Source: Leucobacter sp. cx-42 | Lineage (GTDB): Bacteria; Actinomycetota; Actinomycetes; Actinomycetales; Microbacteriaceae | DNA: 64,000 nucleotides | Direction: 5' to 3' | Assembly (NCBI RefSeq): GCF_014529985.1 | Contig: NZ_JACVMU010000003.1 | Coordinates: 1 to 64,000, forward strand | Part shown: positions 1 through 8,313 of the stretch, piece by piece | How the letters are laid out: the number at the start of each line of letters is the position of its first letter | How positions within the stretch are numbered: the stretch's first letter is position 1 | Notes under the pieces: generated by a model | The model's input: only the letters and a program-made list of their open reading frames with translations | Told to the model about the DNA's origin: nothing | Databases searched by the model: none | Program-made: the position numbers and the translations under genes

Positions 1-668
1 CAAAAAGCACCCATCCACCGGAATAAGGCAGACAAGATGCGAGTTTGACCTGACAAATAGAAACACTGACAAAAAATTTGTCACTGAATTATTCATCCAA
101 AAAAGGAATCTCCAACACAAACCAAACAGTTCATGCCGGGGATAAAAAATTGGCATTTGACAATCAAGTGCACACTATTGAGTTCTCAAGGACCAGACAC
201 TCCCCGTACCGACCAAACCAATGGCCCTCCGAAAAGCAGTCCAACAACCAAAACCAAACGTTTCGGTTAACCGCAAGCGAATCAACCAGGCCAGCGATGC
301 TGCCCGGCTGCGTTGCGGCGACAAGGGAATACATTACGCTCAACCACGGCCGAGCGCAAACTTTGGCACATTCTTCGGCGTGTCTGACAGCTGATTTCGC
401 TGTTTCTCGCGAAACCGCGTTCGCAACACTCAGGCGGGACCTGGTGAAACTTCAGGTTCGCATTGTAATCACGGGACTCTCGGGCATCTGGCCCGCTAGT
501 GCTGTTCGACCTTCGGCCAGGCCAGCACAGCAGGCTCGTTCTGACACAGGAGTCACTTTCTGACGCATGAAACAGCCCGTTTTGAGAAAACGGCCGCTTG
601 CGAACCCTCAGTTGGACATACGCCACGTCCAGATGTGTACGGATTAGAGCCCCGCACCTACACGCAAA
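1..668. other. No convincing gene; AT-richer intergenic stretch
   Basis: This stretch is clearly less GC-rich than the rest of the window and has no reading frame with a recognisable domain, good start or actinobacterial codon use. It holds a TGACAAA/TTTGTCA palindrome near 67-83, a GTTTC-TCGC-GAAAC palindrome near 408-421 and a CCGTTTT-GAG-AAAACGG palindrome near 576-592. The gene to the left of the window is not visible. Confidence 0.6.
67..83. promoter_or_regulatory. Candidate operator palindrome TGACAAA-N3-TTTGTCA
   Basis: The arms are perfect 7-bp inverted repeats, and another TGACAAA starts at 51, 16 bp upstream. The same TTGTC/GACAA words recur in the divergent promoter region at 6533-6615 beside the Lrp-family regulator. 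The site may belong to a gene left of the window controlled by the same or a related regulator. The link is inferred from word similarity only. Confidence 0.4.
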
Positions 669-704
669 AGTGGGGCGCCCCGGAGTATTCCGAAGCGCCC
701 CACT
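669..704 (-). terminator. Rho-independent terminator of the 0.7-6.5 kb operon
   Basis: A perfect 10-bp stem (AGTGGGGCGC with GCGCCCCACT) starts about 20 bp beyond the stop codon of the dehydrogenase gene. On the minus strand it is followed by a short T-run (TTTTGCG). Confidence 0.75.
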
Positions 705-725
705 CATGGTGCAAAGTCAGCAGCC

Positions 726-1715
726 TTAGCCCAGTCGGTTCACTGGCGAATCGGGTGTGCCAGATTCAGCGAGTGTGACAACGTTCTGCGCCTGGATTCG
801 CACGTATTCGATCTCGGTACGAGCCGAGAAGTACGCGATGTGCGGCGTCAGCACAACATCAGGGCGGCCAAGCAGCACGTGATCGACTGCGGGTGGCTCC
901 TGGTCGAGCACGTCAAGTGCAGCGCCAGCGAGGTGTCCGCTGTCGAGCGCAGCGACGAGCGCCTCATTGTCAATGAGACCACCGCGCGACACATTCGCGA
1001 GCACACTGCCAGCTGGCATGCCGGCAATGAACTCAGCGTTAATCATCTTTGCCGTCGACGGGAAGAGCGGCAAGTGCAACGAGAGGACGTTGGCGCGCGC
1101 CTGTACTTCCTCAAGGCTCATGCGCTCGACGCCGAGGGCCTCGAGATCTGCGGCCACCTCAGGGGTGTCGGGCAGCATGGGGTCGTAACCAATGACCGAG
1201 CCGAAGATGGGGCCGGCGATGCGCGCGAGTTCGCGGCCGATCTTGCCGAGGCCGATGATGCCAAGCGAGATCTCGCTCAGGCGCGGCGGAGCCGAAGGCG
1301 CGCGGTCATTCCAGGTGCCGGGCACCGCAGATCCGGTGTAGAACGGCAGCTGACGGACACTGCTGAGGATGATCGCGAGCGCGTGCACTGCGACCTCTTC
1401 GGTGGCTGCACCGGGAACGTTGGTCACCCAGATACCGCGCTCTGTTGCCGCCTCGAGGTCGACGTAGTCGAAGCCCATCGACATGAGTGCAATGATCTTC
1501 AGCTCTGGAAGCGCTTCGATAATCTCGCGCGTGATCGCTGCGTATCCGGGGAGCAGGGCAACTGCATCCTGCGAACCTGCGATGATCTCCGCTGCGTCAC
1601 GGGTGCCGAGCACGCGTACCTCGTAGCCTGCTGCTTCGAGCAGGGCGATGCCGATCGCGGGATCAGTGTCGTCGATGTCGGTGTAGACAACGACGGGGCG
1701 CTTTGCCTCGGTCAT
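726..1715 (-). CDS. D-2-hydroxyacid dehydrogenase, NAD(P)-binding
   Basis: This 329-residue protein belongs to the D-isomer-specific 2-hydroxyacid dehydrogenase family, cytosolic enzymes that interconvert 2-oxoacids and D-2-hydroxyacids. The Rossmann motif GLGKIG lies at residues 155-160. The catalytic set is visible: Arg244 in NVSRGGLID, Glu273 in DQEPP and His292 in TPHIA. The length is normal for the family. It is the last gene of the minus-strand operon, starts 2 bp after the stop of the ThDP enzyme and is followed by a strong terminator. It probably reduces a 2-oxoacid made or used in the same pathway. The substrate cannot be read from sequence; a C-terminal-binding-protein or phosphoglycerate dehydrogenase-like assignment would also fit. 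Confidence 0.88.
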   Translation of the reverse strand: MTEAKRPVVVYTDIDDTDPAIGIALLEAAGYEVRVLGTRDAAEIIAGSQDAVALLPGYAAITREIIEALPELKIIALMSMGFDYVDLEAATERGIWVTNVPGAATEEVAVHALAIILSSVRQLPFYTGSAVPGTWNDRAPSAPPRLSEISLGIIGLGKIGRELARIAGPIFGSVIGYDPMLPDTPEVAADLEALGVERMSLEEVQARANVLSLHLPLFPSTAKMINAEFIAGMPAGSVLANVSRGGLIDNEALVAALDSGHLAGAALDVLDQEPPAVDHVLLGRPDVVLTPHIAYFSARTEIEYVRIQAQNVVTLAESGTPDSPVNRLG

Positions 1716-1717
1716 GA

Positions 1718-3340
1718 TTAGTTTCCTCCGTTGATCTGGAAGGTGGCCTGGTCGATGTGGATCACCTGCAGGCCGCCGTCCCGCAGCGCAACCTGCACTG
1801 CGGCATCAAGTTCTGCTGCGTTTGCCGCGCGATGACCTGCGCCACCGAATGCGGGAGCAAGCGCTGCCCAGTCTGGCTGCACGAGATCGACCGCGATAGG
1901 TGCGATGTCGGCATCCATTTCATTCTGCTTGATCTCGCCGTAGCCTCCGTTGTCCACAACGATGACGGTCACGTCTTCACGCTGCTCGGTGACGGTGATG
2001 AATTCGTTCATCGAGAACATGAGTGCACCGTCGCCGATGACCACGAACGAGGGGCGGCTGGGATCCGCGATCCGCGAACCGAGCGCTGCAGGCAGACCGT
2101 AACCGAGGGTTGCGTAGGTGGTCATGTACGGGGTCGAGTTGGGCTTCGACGCCTTGATGGTGTTGAGCAGGCCCCAGTATGCGATCTGCGACGAGTCGGT
2201 CGAGACGATCGCTTCGGCCGGGATGACGTCAGCGATGATCTCGGCGAGCGCAGCGTTCTCGGGCGACAGCTCGCGCACCTCGTTGCGCACTGCGACGAGG
2301 GTTTCTGCGGTGCGTTCCGCACTGTCGAGCGCCGTGCCCTCGCCAAGTTCAGCGACGAGCGCCGCGACAGTTGCCTGCGCGGAACCCACGAGGCCGATCG
2401 TGGCGTCCTGGTTCTTGTTGATCTGTGATTCGAGCAGATCGATGCGGATCACAGCACCCTGCGCATCAAGCTTGTCGACCCAGAGCTCAGCTTCGCCGAG
2501 CTTCGAACCAACCACCACGAGCACGTCGGCGTCGCGGGCGCGATCACGGGCGGCAGCGAGGCGCAGATTCGCACCGAGCGAGAGCGGGTGGTGCTCATCG
2601 AGCACACCCTTTGCATTACCGGTGGTGACGACCGGGGCGCCGAGTCTCTCCGCGAGGGCGCGGATCTCGGTCACAGCTTCACGGGATCCGCCACCAGCGA
2701 GGATCACGGGATCTGCGGCGTTCGCCAGGAGGCGAGCGGCCTCTGCGACGAGTGCGGGATCCGCCGCCGGGACCGGGGCAAAGGTACGGGGTGCGAGATC
2801 TGCGTCCGCGATCTCCGTGACCTCCTCAAGTACGTCGAGGGGAACCTCAATGTAGACGGGGCGGGGGCGGGTGGTTGCGAAGAGCTCGAACGCGTCGTGC
2901 ACTGCAGCGACGGCTTCCTCGGCCGACTTCACTCGGCGACCCCACTCGACGATTGCCGAGGCTGCGCTGAGCTGATCCTTGGTTTCGTGCAGGGTTCCGA
3001 TGTCGGCGAACTCGTTGCCGAGTGCGGGGCCGGGGGCCAGCAGGATCATCGGGCGCGACTCGCAGTATGCGGTGCCTGCGGCAGACAGCGCGTTGAGCAG
3101 GCCGGGGCCACTCGTGGTGATGACGACGCCGGGCTTACCGGTCTGCAGCGACCAACCGTCCGACGCATAGCCGGCTCCCTGTTCGTGACGCGAGGTCACA
3201 GGGCGAATACCAAGCTCAGTGAGCGGGCGGTAGAACTCGAGGTTATGCGTACCCGGAATGCCGAACACGGTGTCGATGCCGTAGTTCTTCAGGGTTTCGA
3301 TGACGACCCAGCCAGTGGTGCGTCGGACGGCGGTCTGCAT
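1718..3340 (-). CDS. Thiamine diphosphate-dependent decarboxylase/synthase, AruI/acetolactate synthase-like
   Basis: The 540-residue protein has the three-domain layout of the acetolactate synthase/benzoylformate decarboxylase superfamily. The N-terminal pyrimidine-binding domain carries the cofactor-activating Glu53 in RHEQGAG. The C-terminal pyrophosphate-binding domain carries GDG at 436-438 and an Asn about 27 residues later in VVDNGGYGE. The N-terminal stretch VFGIPGTHNLEFYR resembles 2-ketoarginine decarboxylase (AruI), from memory of the family. It lies 2 bp after the MHS transporter gene and 2 bp before the dehydrogenase gene, so the three are co-translated. A 2-oxoacid decarboxylase or carboligase role is likely. 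The specific substrate is open, though an agmatinase/guanidinobutyrase-like gene 7 kb away makes a guanidino compound plausible. Confidence 0.82.
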   Translation of the reverse strand: MQTAVRRTTGWVVIETLKNYGIDTVFGIPGTHNLEFYRPLTELGIRPVTSRHEQGAGYASDGWSLQTGKPGVVITTSGPGLLNALSAAGTAYCESRPMILLAPGPALGNEFADIGTLHETKDQLSAASAIVEWGRRVKSAEEAVAAVHDAFELFATTRPRPVYIEVPLDVLEEVTEIADADLAPRTFAPVPAADPALVAEAARLLANAADPVILAGGGSREAVTEIRALAERLGAPVVTTGNAKGVLDEHHPLSLGANLRLAAARDRARDADVLVVVGSKLGEAELWVDKLDAQGAVIRIDLLESQINKNQDATIGLVGSAQATVAALVAELGEGTALDSAERTAETLVAVRNEVRELSPENAALAEIIADVIPAEAIVSTDSSQIAYWGLLNTIKASKPNSTPYMTTYATLGYGLPAALGSRIADPSRPSFVVIGDGALMFSMNEFITVTEQREDVTVIVVDNGGYGEIKQNEMDADIAPIAVDLVQPDWAALAPAFGGAGHRAANAAELDAAVQVALRDGGLQVIHIDQATFQINGGN

Positions 3341-3342
3341 GA

Positions 3343-4698
3343 TTAGTTTCCTTCTGAAATGGTGACGGCAGTCGTATCAGTGCGGGCCTTGAAGGAACCC
3401 GTCACGGGAGCGACGTCCGAGTGCTGGGGAGCAAAGATGGTGCCGATGAGCGCTGCAACAGTGAGCACGCCGAAGAAGCCGATGACGGCCCAGACGCTGC
3501 CGGTCGCAAGCATGATCGCGGAAGCGGCTGCGGGCGAGAGGCCGCCCCAGAGTGCCGCGCCGATGCCGTACGAGAGCGACATCGAGGTGTAGCGCGCCTG
3601 CGGGCGGAACATCTGAGCCATGAGCGTCGACAGCGGAGCCCACGCACCACTGAGCGTGATGCGCAGGAGCGATGCGAAGAGGAAGATCAGCGCGACATTG
3701 TGTGCTTCGATGACAAGGATCATCGGGATCATGCAGACGAACGACAGGATGATGCCACCGAGCATGACCGCCTTCGCACCGATCTTGTCGCCGAGCATTG
3801 CCACGGGCAGGGTCACGATCGCCTCAACGAGCGAAGCAATACTCATCGCGCCGAGGATCACGGAAGCCGAAATGCCAATCTCAGGGCTCGTTGCGTAGTT
3901 CTGTACGAAGGTGGTCGCGATGACGTAGCCACCCGACGACATAGCCACGATGCAAATACCCATGAGGATGGGGAACCAGTTGTTCTTGATTGCAAAGACG
4001 AGCGGAGTCGACTGCTTCTTGCCCTCGACCTTTGCTTCGAAGACCGGAGTCTCCTCGACGCGGTAACGAACCCAGAAGCCGACGCCAATGAGCACGACGC
4101 TGAAGAGGAACGGAATACGCCAGCCCCATGCGAGCAGGACGTCATCACCCATGAGCGCAAGCAGGAAGAACGCGAGCGAAGAGAGCAGCGCGCCGAGCGG
4201 GTTGCCGAGCTGCGTGAAGCCACCGTAGAAGTTCTTCCACTTGTCGGGTGCGCTCTCCACAGCCATGAGGCTTGCGCCGCCCCACTCGCCACCAACAGCG
4301 AGACCCTGCACCATACGGAAGAGGATGAGGAGGATCGGGCCCCAGATACCGATGGTGGCGTAGCTCGGAAGCAGACCAACGCAGACCGTTGCAACGCCCA
4401 TCATCACGAGCGTGATGGTGAGTGCGGGCTTCCGGCCAAGACGGTCACCGACGTGGCCAAAGATAATGCCACCGAGGGGGCGCATGAAGAACGCGACCGC
4501 GTAGGTGCCGAAGGACGCGAGGGTCGCGAGCGCGGGATCCGCGTTCGGGAAGAACACATGCGGGAAGACAATCGCAGCAGCGATCGCGTAGACGTAGAAG
4601 TCGTACCACTCGACCGTGGTACCGACGAGAGCGGCGAAGCCACTCTTCAGCGCGCGTTTATGGGTGTTCCCCTGTGTAGGGATCGAGGTTGTTGACAT
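3343..4698 (-). CDS. MFS transporter of the metabolite:H+ symporter (MHS) family
   Basis: The 451-residue protein has about 12 hydrophobic membrane spans and MHS hallmarks: VEWYDFYVYA in span 1, GHVGDRLGRKPAL in the 2-3 loop and RMVQGLAVGGEWGGA in span 4. Known members such as ShiA, KgtP and ProP import organic acids, shikimate or betaines with protons. An AAAGGAG ribosome-binding site precedes the ATG. The gene sits between the amidohydrolase and the ThDP enzyme, so it probably imports their substrate. That substrate is unknown. Confidence 0.9.
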   Translation of the reverse strand: MSTTSIPTQGNTHKRALKSGFAALVGTTVEWYDFYVYAIAAAIVFPHVFFPNADPALATLASFGTYAVAFFMRPLGGIIFGHVGDRLGRKPALTITLVMMGVATVCVGLLPSYATIGIWGPILLILFRMVQGLAVGGEWGGASLMAVESAPDKWKNFYGGFTQLGNPLGALLSSLAFFLLALMGDDVLLAWGWRIPFLFSVVLIGVGFWVRYRVEETPVFEAKVEGKKQSTPLVFAIKNNWFPILMGICIVAMSSGGYVIATTFVQNYATSPEIGISASVILGAMSIASLVEAIVTLPVAMLGDKIGAKAVMLGGIILSFVCMIPMILVIEAHNVALIFLFASLLRITLSGAWAPLSTLMAQMFRPQARYTSMSLSYGIGAALWGGLSPAAASAIMLATGSVWAVIGFFGVLTVAALIGTIFAPQHSDVAPVTGSFKARTDTTAVTISEGN

Positions 4699-4747
4699 GT
4701 GAGCTCCTTTGCCGGATGCCGTATTTTATGGGTTCGAACCAGAGGTA

Positions 4748-4778
4748 CGGGGCCGGCCAGTCATGTCGACCGGCCCCG
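4748..4778 (-). terminator. GC-rich intergenic hairpin within the operon
   Basis: A 9-bp stem (CGGGGCCGG with CCGGCCCCG) occupies the 91-bp gap between the amidohydrolase and the symporter genes. It has no T-run, so it may stabilise the upstream mRNA end or attenuate read-through rather than terminate fully. Confidence 0.4.
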
Positions 4779-4789
4779 CGATGTGAGAA

Positions 4790-6460
4790 CTAGCGGGTGT
4801 AGACCTTCGTGCCACCAACCCAGGTCGAGTCGACCTGCACCTCGGCGAGCTCGGTCACTGGCGTCGTGTAAGGATCCGCGCCCAACACTGCGAAGTCAGC
4901 GCGCTTGCCAATCTCGAGGCTGCCCAGCTCGTCCTCACGGCCGAGCGCGCGAGCCGCGCTGATCGTGTGGCCGCGCAGTGCGGTGTCGACGGAGACCGCG
5001 AGGTCGTCCGAACCGAGCTGGTGGCCGCGGCGCGTGATGCGCGAGGTCGCAGCCTGCAGGGCCTCGAGGGGACGTGGCTCAGCGACGGGTGCATCCGACG
5101 AGATAGTGACCGGGACGCCGGCCCGCTCGAACTCACCGAGCGGGTTGAAACGCTCGCCGGGGGTACCGACAGCCTGCTCGACGCCCTCGCCCCAGTTGAA
5201 GTGATGCTGCGGCTGGTTGACGGGCATGATGCCTGCCTTCGCCATGCGCTCGATCTGCTCAGGGGTGGGCAGACCGCAGTGCTCGATGCGGTGACGTGCG
5301 TCAGCGTCGGGGTGCTCTGCGAGCGCTTCCTCGATCGCGTTGATCACCATCTCGAGCGCGACGGGCGACTGCGAATGGGTTGCGGTCTGGAGACCAACAG
5401 CGTGCGCCCGCTTGATGAGCGCCGTGTAGTCGCGCGGATCGTGGTACAGCTGGCCGGTGCGGCAGGGGTCGCCAACGTAGCCGTCGGGGAAGTACGCGGT
5501 CCAGCCACCGAGGGTGCCGTCCGAATAGAACTTGATGCCAGCAAACGAAAGGTACTCGTTGCCGAACTGGCCGTGCAGACCCATCTCGATCGCTTCGTCG
5601 AGGAGGTGCGAGAGCAGGTACATGCTCACGCGCATCTTCAGGTCGCCGCTCTCAGCGAGGCGAAGGTACATGTCGAACTCGCGACGGCTGACCTGCGCGT
5701 CACCGATCGTGGTGACGCCGCCCTTAAAGAAGTCTTCCTGCGCTGCTGCAAGCTGGCGCTTGTGCTCTTCGGGTTCGTCTGCGAGGTGGAAGTTCGGGCC
5801 GTGGTGGCCGATCTTCACGCCCTCAAGGTCGGTGAGCATGTTGCACGCCGCGTCAGACAGCTCGCCGGTGAGCTCACCGTCTGCGTCGCGGAAGAACTCG
5901 CCACCCTTGGGGTTCGGCGTATCGCGGTCAACACCGTGGAGTTCGAAGGTGTACGAGTTCACGACACCGCCGTGACCCGATGCGTTCATGAGGTAGACCT
6001 CGCGGTCGGTTGCGACCTGGTCGAGCTCGAAGCGGTTGGGGTGGCGCTGCTCTGCGAGGTTGCGCTGCTCGTAGCCGAAGCCGCGAACGGGGCGGCCTGC
6101 GGGGAGCTTCTTCGCTGCTTCACTGAGGAGCGCGACGATCTCAGGGATCGAAGATGCCTGCTCGGGGCCGCAATCGACCCAGCTCATCATCTGGCCGTGC
6201 ATGAGGGGATGCGCGTGCGCATCAATGAAGCCGGGAACCACGACGCCCTCGCCAAGATCGACGATCTCGGGAGCAATAGCGCTGATGGTTGCCGCGGTTG
6301 CTTCACACGCCGCGACGGTGCCGACCTGGCGGATCCGGTCATCAATGACCAGGAATGCCTCAGGAGTTGTTCCCTCAGGATCGAGGGCGTAGATCTTCTT
6401 CGCGACGATGATCTGGGGGGCCGCGATTTCCGAGGCCTTCGTGAATGCCAACTTGCGCAC
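4790..6460 (-). CDS. Amidohydrolase, YtcJ-like (amidohydrolase_3)
   Basis: The protein is predicted at 556 residues from a GTG at 6460, preceded by AAAGGAG eight bases upstream; a longer frame to 6574 has no such site. The metal-binding motif DAHAHPL lies at residues 80-86, followed by YtcJ-family features such as SGHGG and, near the C-terminus, ISSDAPV. These are cytosolic metal-dependent hydrolases of N-acyl, amide or cyclic C-N bonds; known relatives act on N-substituted formamides, among other substrates. It is the first gene of the operon with the MHS symporter, ThDP enzyme and hydroxyacid dehydrogenase, and diverges from the Lrp-type regulator. It would carry out the first hydrolysis after uptake. 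The exact substrate is unknown. Confidence 0.85.
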   Translation of the reverse strand: MRKLAFTKASEIAAPQIIVAKKIYALDPEGTTPEAFLVIDDRIRQVGTVAACEATAATISAIAPEIVDLGEGVVVPGFIDAHAHPLMHGQMMSWVDCGPEQASSIPEIVALLSEAAKKLPAGRPVRGFGYEQRNLAEQRHPNRFELDQVATDREVYLMNASGHGGVVNSYTFELHGVDRDTPNPKGGEFFRDADGELTGELSDAACNMLTDLEGVKIGHHGPNFHLADEPEEHKRQLAAAQEDFFKGGVTTIGDAQVSRREFDMYLRLAESGDLKMRVSMYLLSHLLDEAIEMGLHGQFGNEYLSFAGIKFYSDGTLGGWTAYFPDGYVGDPCRTGQLYHDPRDYTALIKRAHAVGLQTATHSQSPVALEMVINAIEEALAEHPDADARHRIEHCGLPTPEQIERMAKAGIMPVNQPQHHFNWGEGVEQAVGTPGERFNPLGEFERAGVPVTISSDAPVAEPRPLEALQAATSRITRRGHQLGSDDLAVSVDTALRGHTISAARALGREDELGSLEIGKRADFAVLGADPYTTPVTELAEVQVDSTWVGGTKVYTR

Positions 6461-6532
6461 TGTGTGAACTCCTTTGTCTGTGTACGGAGACGAGGCTAAC
6501 CGCATTTCGAAACAGAATTGCGCGACAAGAAT

Positions 6533-6615
6533 CTCACAGTGCAGATTTGTCAACACTGGACAGCATAAGGACACCCAGTTGCGACAATTTATGGAGCCAC
6601 AAAGTCAATTTGTCG
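6533..6615. promoter_or_regulatory. Divergent promoter region with repeated CGACAA/TTGTC half-sites
   Basis: Between the amidohydrolase start and the Lrp-type gene the words CGACAA (6533, 6582), TTGTCA (6547) and TTGTCG (6610) alternate in orientation. The first two CGACAA copies are 49 bp apart. Multiple spaced half-sites are typical of Lrp/AsnC regulators, which wrap DNA as multimers. The adjacent regulator is the natural candidate, acting on its own gene and the catabolic operon. Confidence 0.5.
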
Positions 6616-6650
6616 AATTACGACACGTCCAGTTCTGATAGCTTGAGCGA

Positions 6651-7640
6651 GTGCAAGACTTCGACGAAGACCTCATTCGCGCGCTCCAGCTCGACGGCCG
6701 CGCGCAGTTCTCCACGCTCGCTGACCAACTCGGCGTGCACCGCACACTTGTTGCGAAGCGGGTGCAAGAACTCATCGAGACTGGCGAGATCAGCATTCGC
6801 GCCGCAGTACACCCGAGCGCTCTCGGCATGCCAGTACAGGTGAACCTTCGCTTGCGAGTCATCGGGCCCACCACTCACGTGTTCGAAGAACTCCTCACGC
6901 GCAACGACGTCGTATTCCTCTCGGAGATCACCGGCCCGCAGCAGGTCATTGTCGAACTCTGGGCTGCTGACTGGGAGACGGCCGCACGCGCCACCAGGCA
7001 GATCCGCGCGATCCCCGGCGTCATTGAAATCCAAACAAGCCTGTACGAACAGGTCATTCGACGTCTGCGTTTGAGTCAAGATCCCCGCGTGCCTATGCAC
7101 ACGTTTGACGACTTTGACGTCGAACTCATGGCACTCCTCCAGGAGGACGGCCGCTACACCTTTGGCGAACTCAGCCGCAGGCTGGGAAGATCCGCCTCTG
7201 CCTGCCGTACGCGCGTCATGCGCCTGCTCGATTCAAATGCGATGCGGATCGGTGCCGTACGCGCAAGACGAGCCGCAACCAGCTCACTCCTTGCCGGCGT
7301 TGGCATCACGCTCAGCGGATCAGAAACCACTGCCGAAGCATTCGAGCAGCGGTTCGTGGAGCTGCCAGGCATTGAGTTCATCGCGCGCACAATGGGAACC
7401 TATTCGTTCATCGCGACGATTTCAGCACGGTCGATCCCCCACTTCGCGCAACTTGTCCGAGACATACGCGAACAGCCAGGCGTCATGATCGTCGACACCT
7501 GGGTGCACGCGCATATCTGGGCAGAGCGTTACGAATGGAGCCTCGACCGCCTGCCTTCGTGGCAAGGCAATACACACACGAATGAGAGAGCCCATGATGC
7601 ATCACGGACTCCCCCATCGTTGTTCCCAGAGATTCTGTAG
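6651..7640 (+). CDS. Lrp/AsnC-family regulator with two tandem Lrp modules
   Basis: The 329-residue protein contains two successive Lrp units. The first has an HTH at about residues 3-55 (DEDLIRALQLDGRAQFS) and the second an HTH at about 152-205 (DDFDVELMALLQEDGRY), each followed by a RAM-like ligand-binding segment. Canonical Lrp is half this length; double-module forms are known in actinobacteria. The start is a GTG with only a weak GAGCGA ribosome-binding site. It is transcribed away from the amidohydrolase operon and probably senses an amino acid-like pathway compound. The C-terminal 30 residues lack family similarity. Confidence 0.87.
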   Translation: MQDFDEDLIRALQLDGRAQFSTLADQLGVHRTLVAKRVQELIETGEISIRAAVHPSALGMPVQVNLRLRVIGPTTHVFEELLTRNDVVFLSEITGPQQVIVELWAADWETAARATRQIRAIPGVIEIQTSLYEQVIRRLRLSQDPRVPMHTFDDFDVELMALLQEDGRYTFGELSRRLGRSASACRTRVMRLLDSNAMRIGAVRARRAATSSLLAGVGITLSGSETTAEAFEQRFVELPGIEFIARTMGTYSFIATISARSIPHFAQLVRDIREQPGVMIVDTWVHAHIWAERYEWSLDRLPSWQGNTHTNERAHDASRTPPSLFPEIL

Positions 7641-7650
7641 CGCCTTCGGC

Positions 7651-8310
7651 CTACGAATCAGCGTCGTCGAAGCGGGCAACCGCCCGGACAGGTGACCCAT
7701 CGATACCGTCAAGCCGGAGAGGCATCACCGCGAGCTCGATCTGGTCAGGGACCTCAGCCAGACCTCGCAGGTTTTCTACGATGACGCCATCGTTTCCTAG
7801 CCAAAACTCATGCACTGGCATCCCCGCCGATTTGGGCTCCGTCTTCGTCTCCGTCGCATCCGGGCTCAACATGTCAACGCAGAGAACGCGTGCACCTCGC
7901 GCCCAGAGAAGCTCGGCGAAGCCGAGACTGAGGTACGGATGCGTGGGTCCTTCCGGAGCGCCGAAATGAGCATCCCAACCGGTTGCGATACAGACGATGC
8001 GGGGTAGCCGCGCAGGCAAGTCAGGCGCGTCTGCAGCCGTGATTATGGTGCCCGCTCGTGCTGTAGCGATCCGCACCACACACGCTTCGCCCCACAGCAG
8101 CTCCAACGCAATCTCGTCGACCGTTCGCCCGCCGACAATTGAATGCGATGGCGCGTCAAGGTGTGTACCGGTGTGTGAGCCGATCTCAAGCCGTTCGACT
8201 GCAACACCATCAGCCGGGATCGAAAGCGCGGTTCTCAACGTGACTTCTGGGTCGCCCGGATACACCGGCATGCCCGTGCGCACGCTGTGACTCAGATCGA
8301 CGTAGCGCAT
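7651..8310 (-). CDS. Cyclase/kynurenine formamidase-like metal hydrolase
   Basis: The 219-residue protein carries the signature HTGTHLDAPSH at residues 46-56, the metal-binding motif of the cyclase family, which includes bacterial kynurenine formamidase and isatin hydrolase. These enzymes hydrolyse formamides or cyclic amides with Zn or Mn. The length is normal. It lies 3 bp beyond the stop of the NCS1 permease gene and forms an operon with it and the SnoaL-like gene. No kynurenine genes are nearby, so a hydrolase for an imported heterocycle or amide is more likely than tryptophan breakdown. Confidence 0.85.
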   Translation of the reverse strand: MRYVDLSHSVRTGMPVYPGDPEVTLRTALSIPADGVAVERLEIGSHTGTHLDAPSHSIVGGRTVDEIALELLWGEACVVRIATARAGTIITAADAPDLPARLPRIVCIATGWDAHFGAPEGPTHPYLSLGFAELLWARGARVLCVDMLSPDATETKTEPKSAGMPVHEFWLGNDGVIVENLRGLAEVPDQIELAVMPLRLDGIDGSPVRAVARFDDADS

Positions 8311-8313
8311 TGA

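Noticed and set aside
282-707. Open frames on both strands in the 1-700 region
   Set aside because: They overlap each other and the terminator, have poor starts and no family-like features.
840-6499. Long plus-strand open frames opposite the first operon
   Set aside because: Antisense frames over high-GC genes are long by codon bias; their sequences are Arg/Asp/His-rich and lack domains, while the minus-strand genes have clear motifs.
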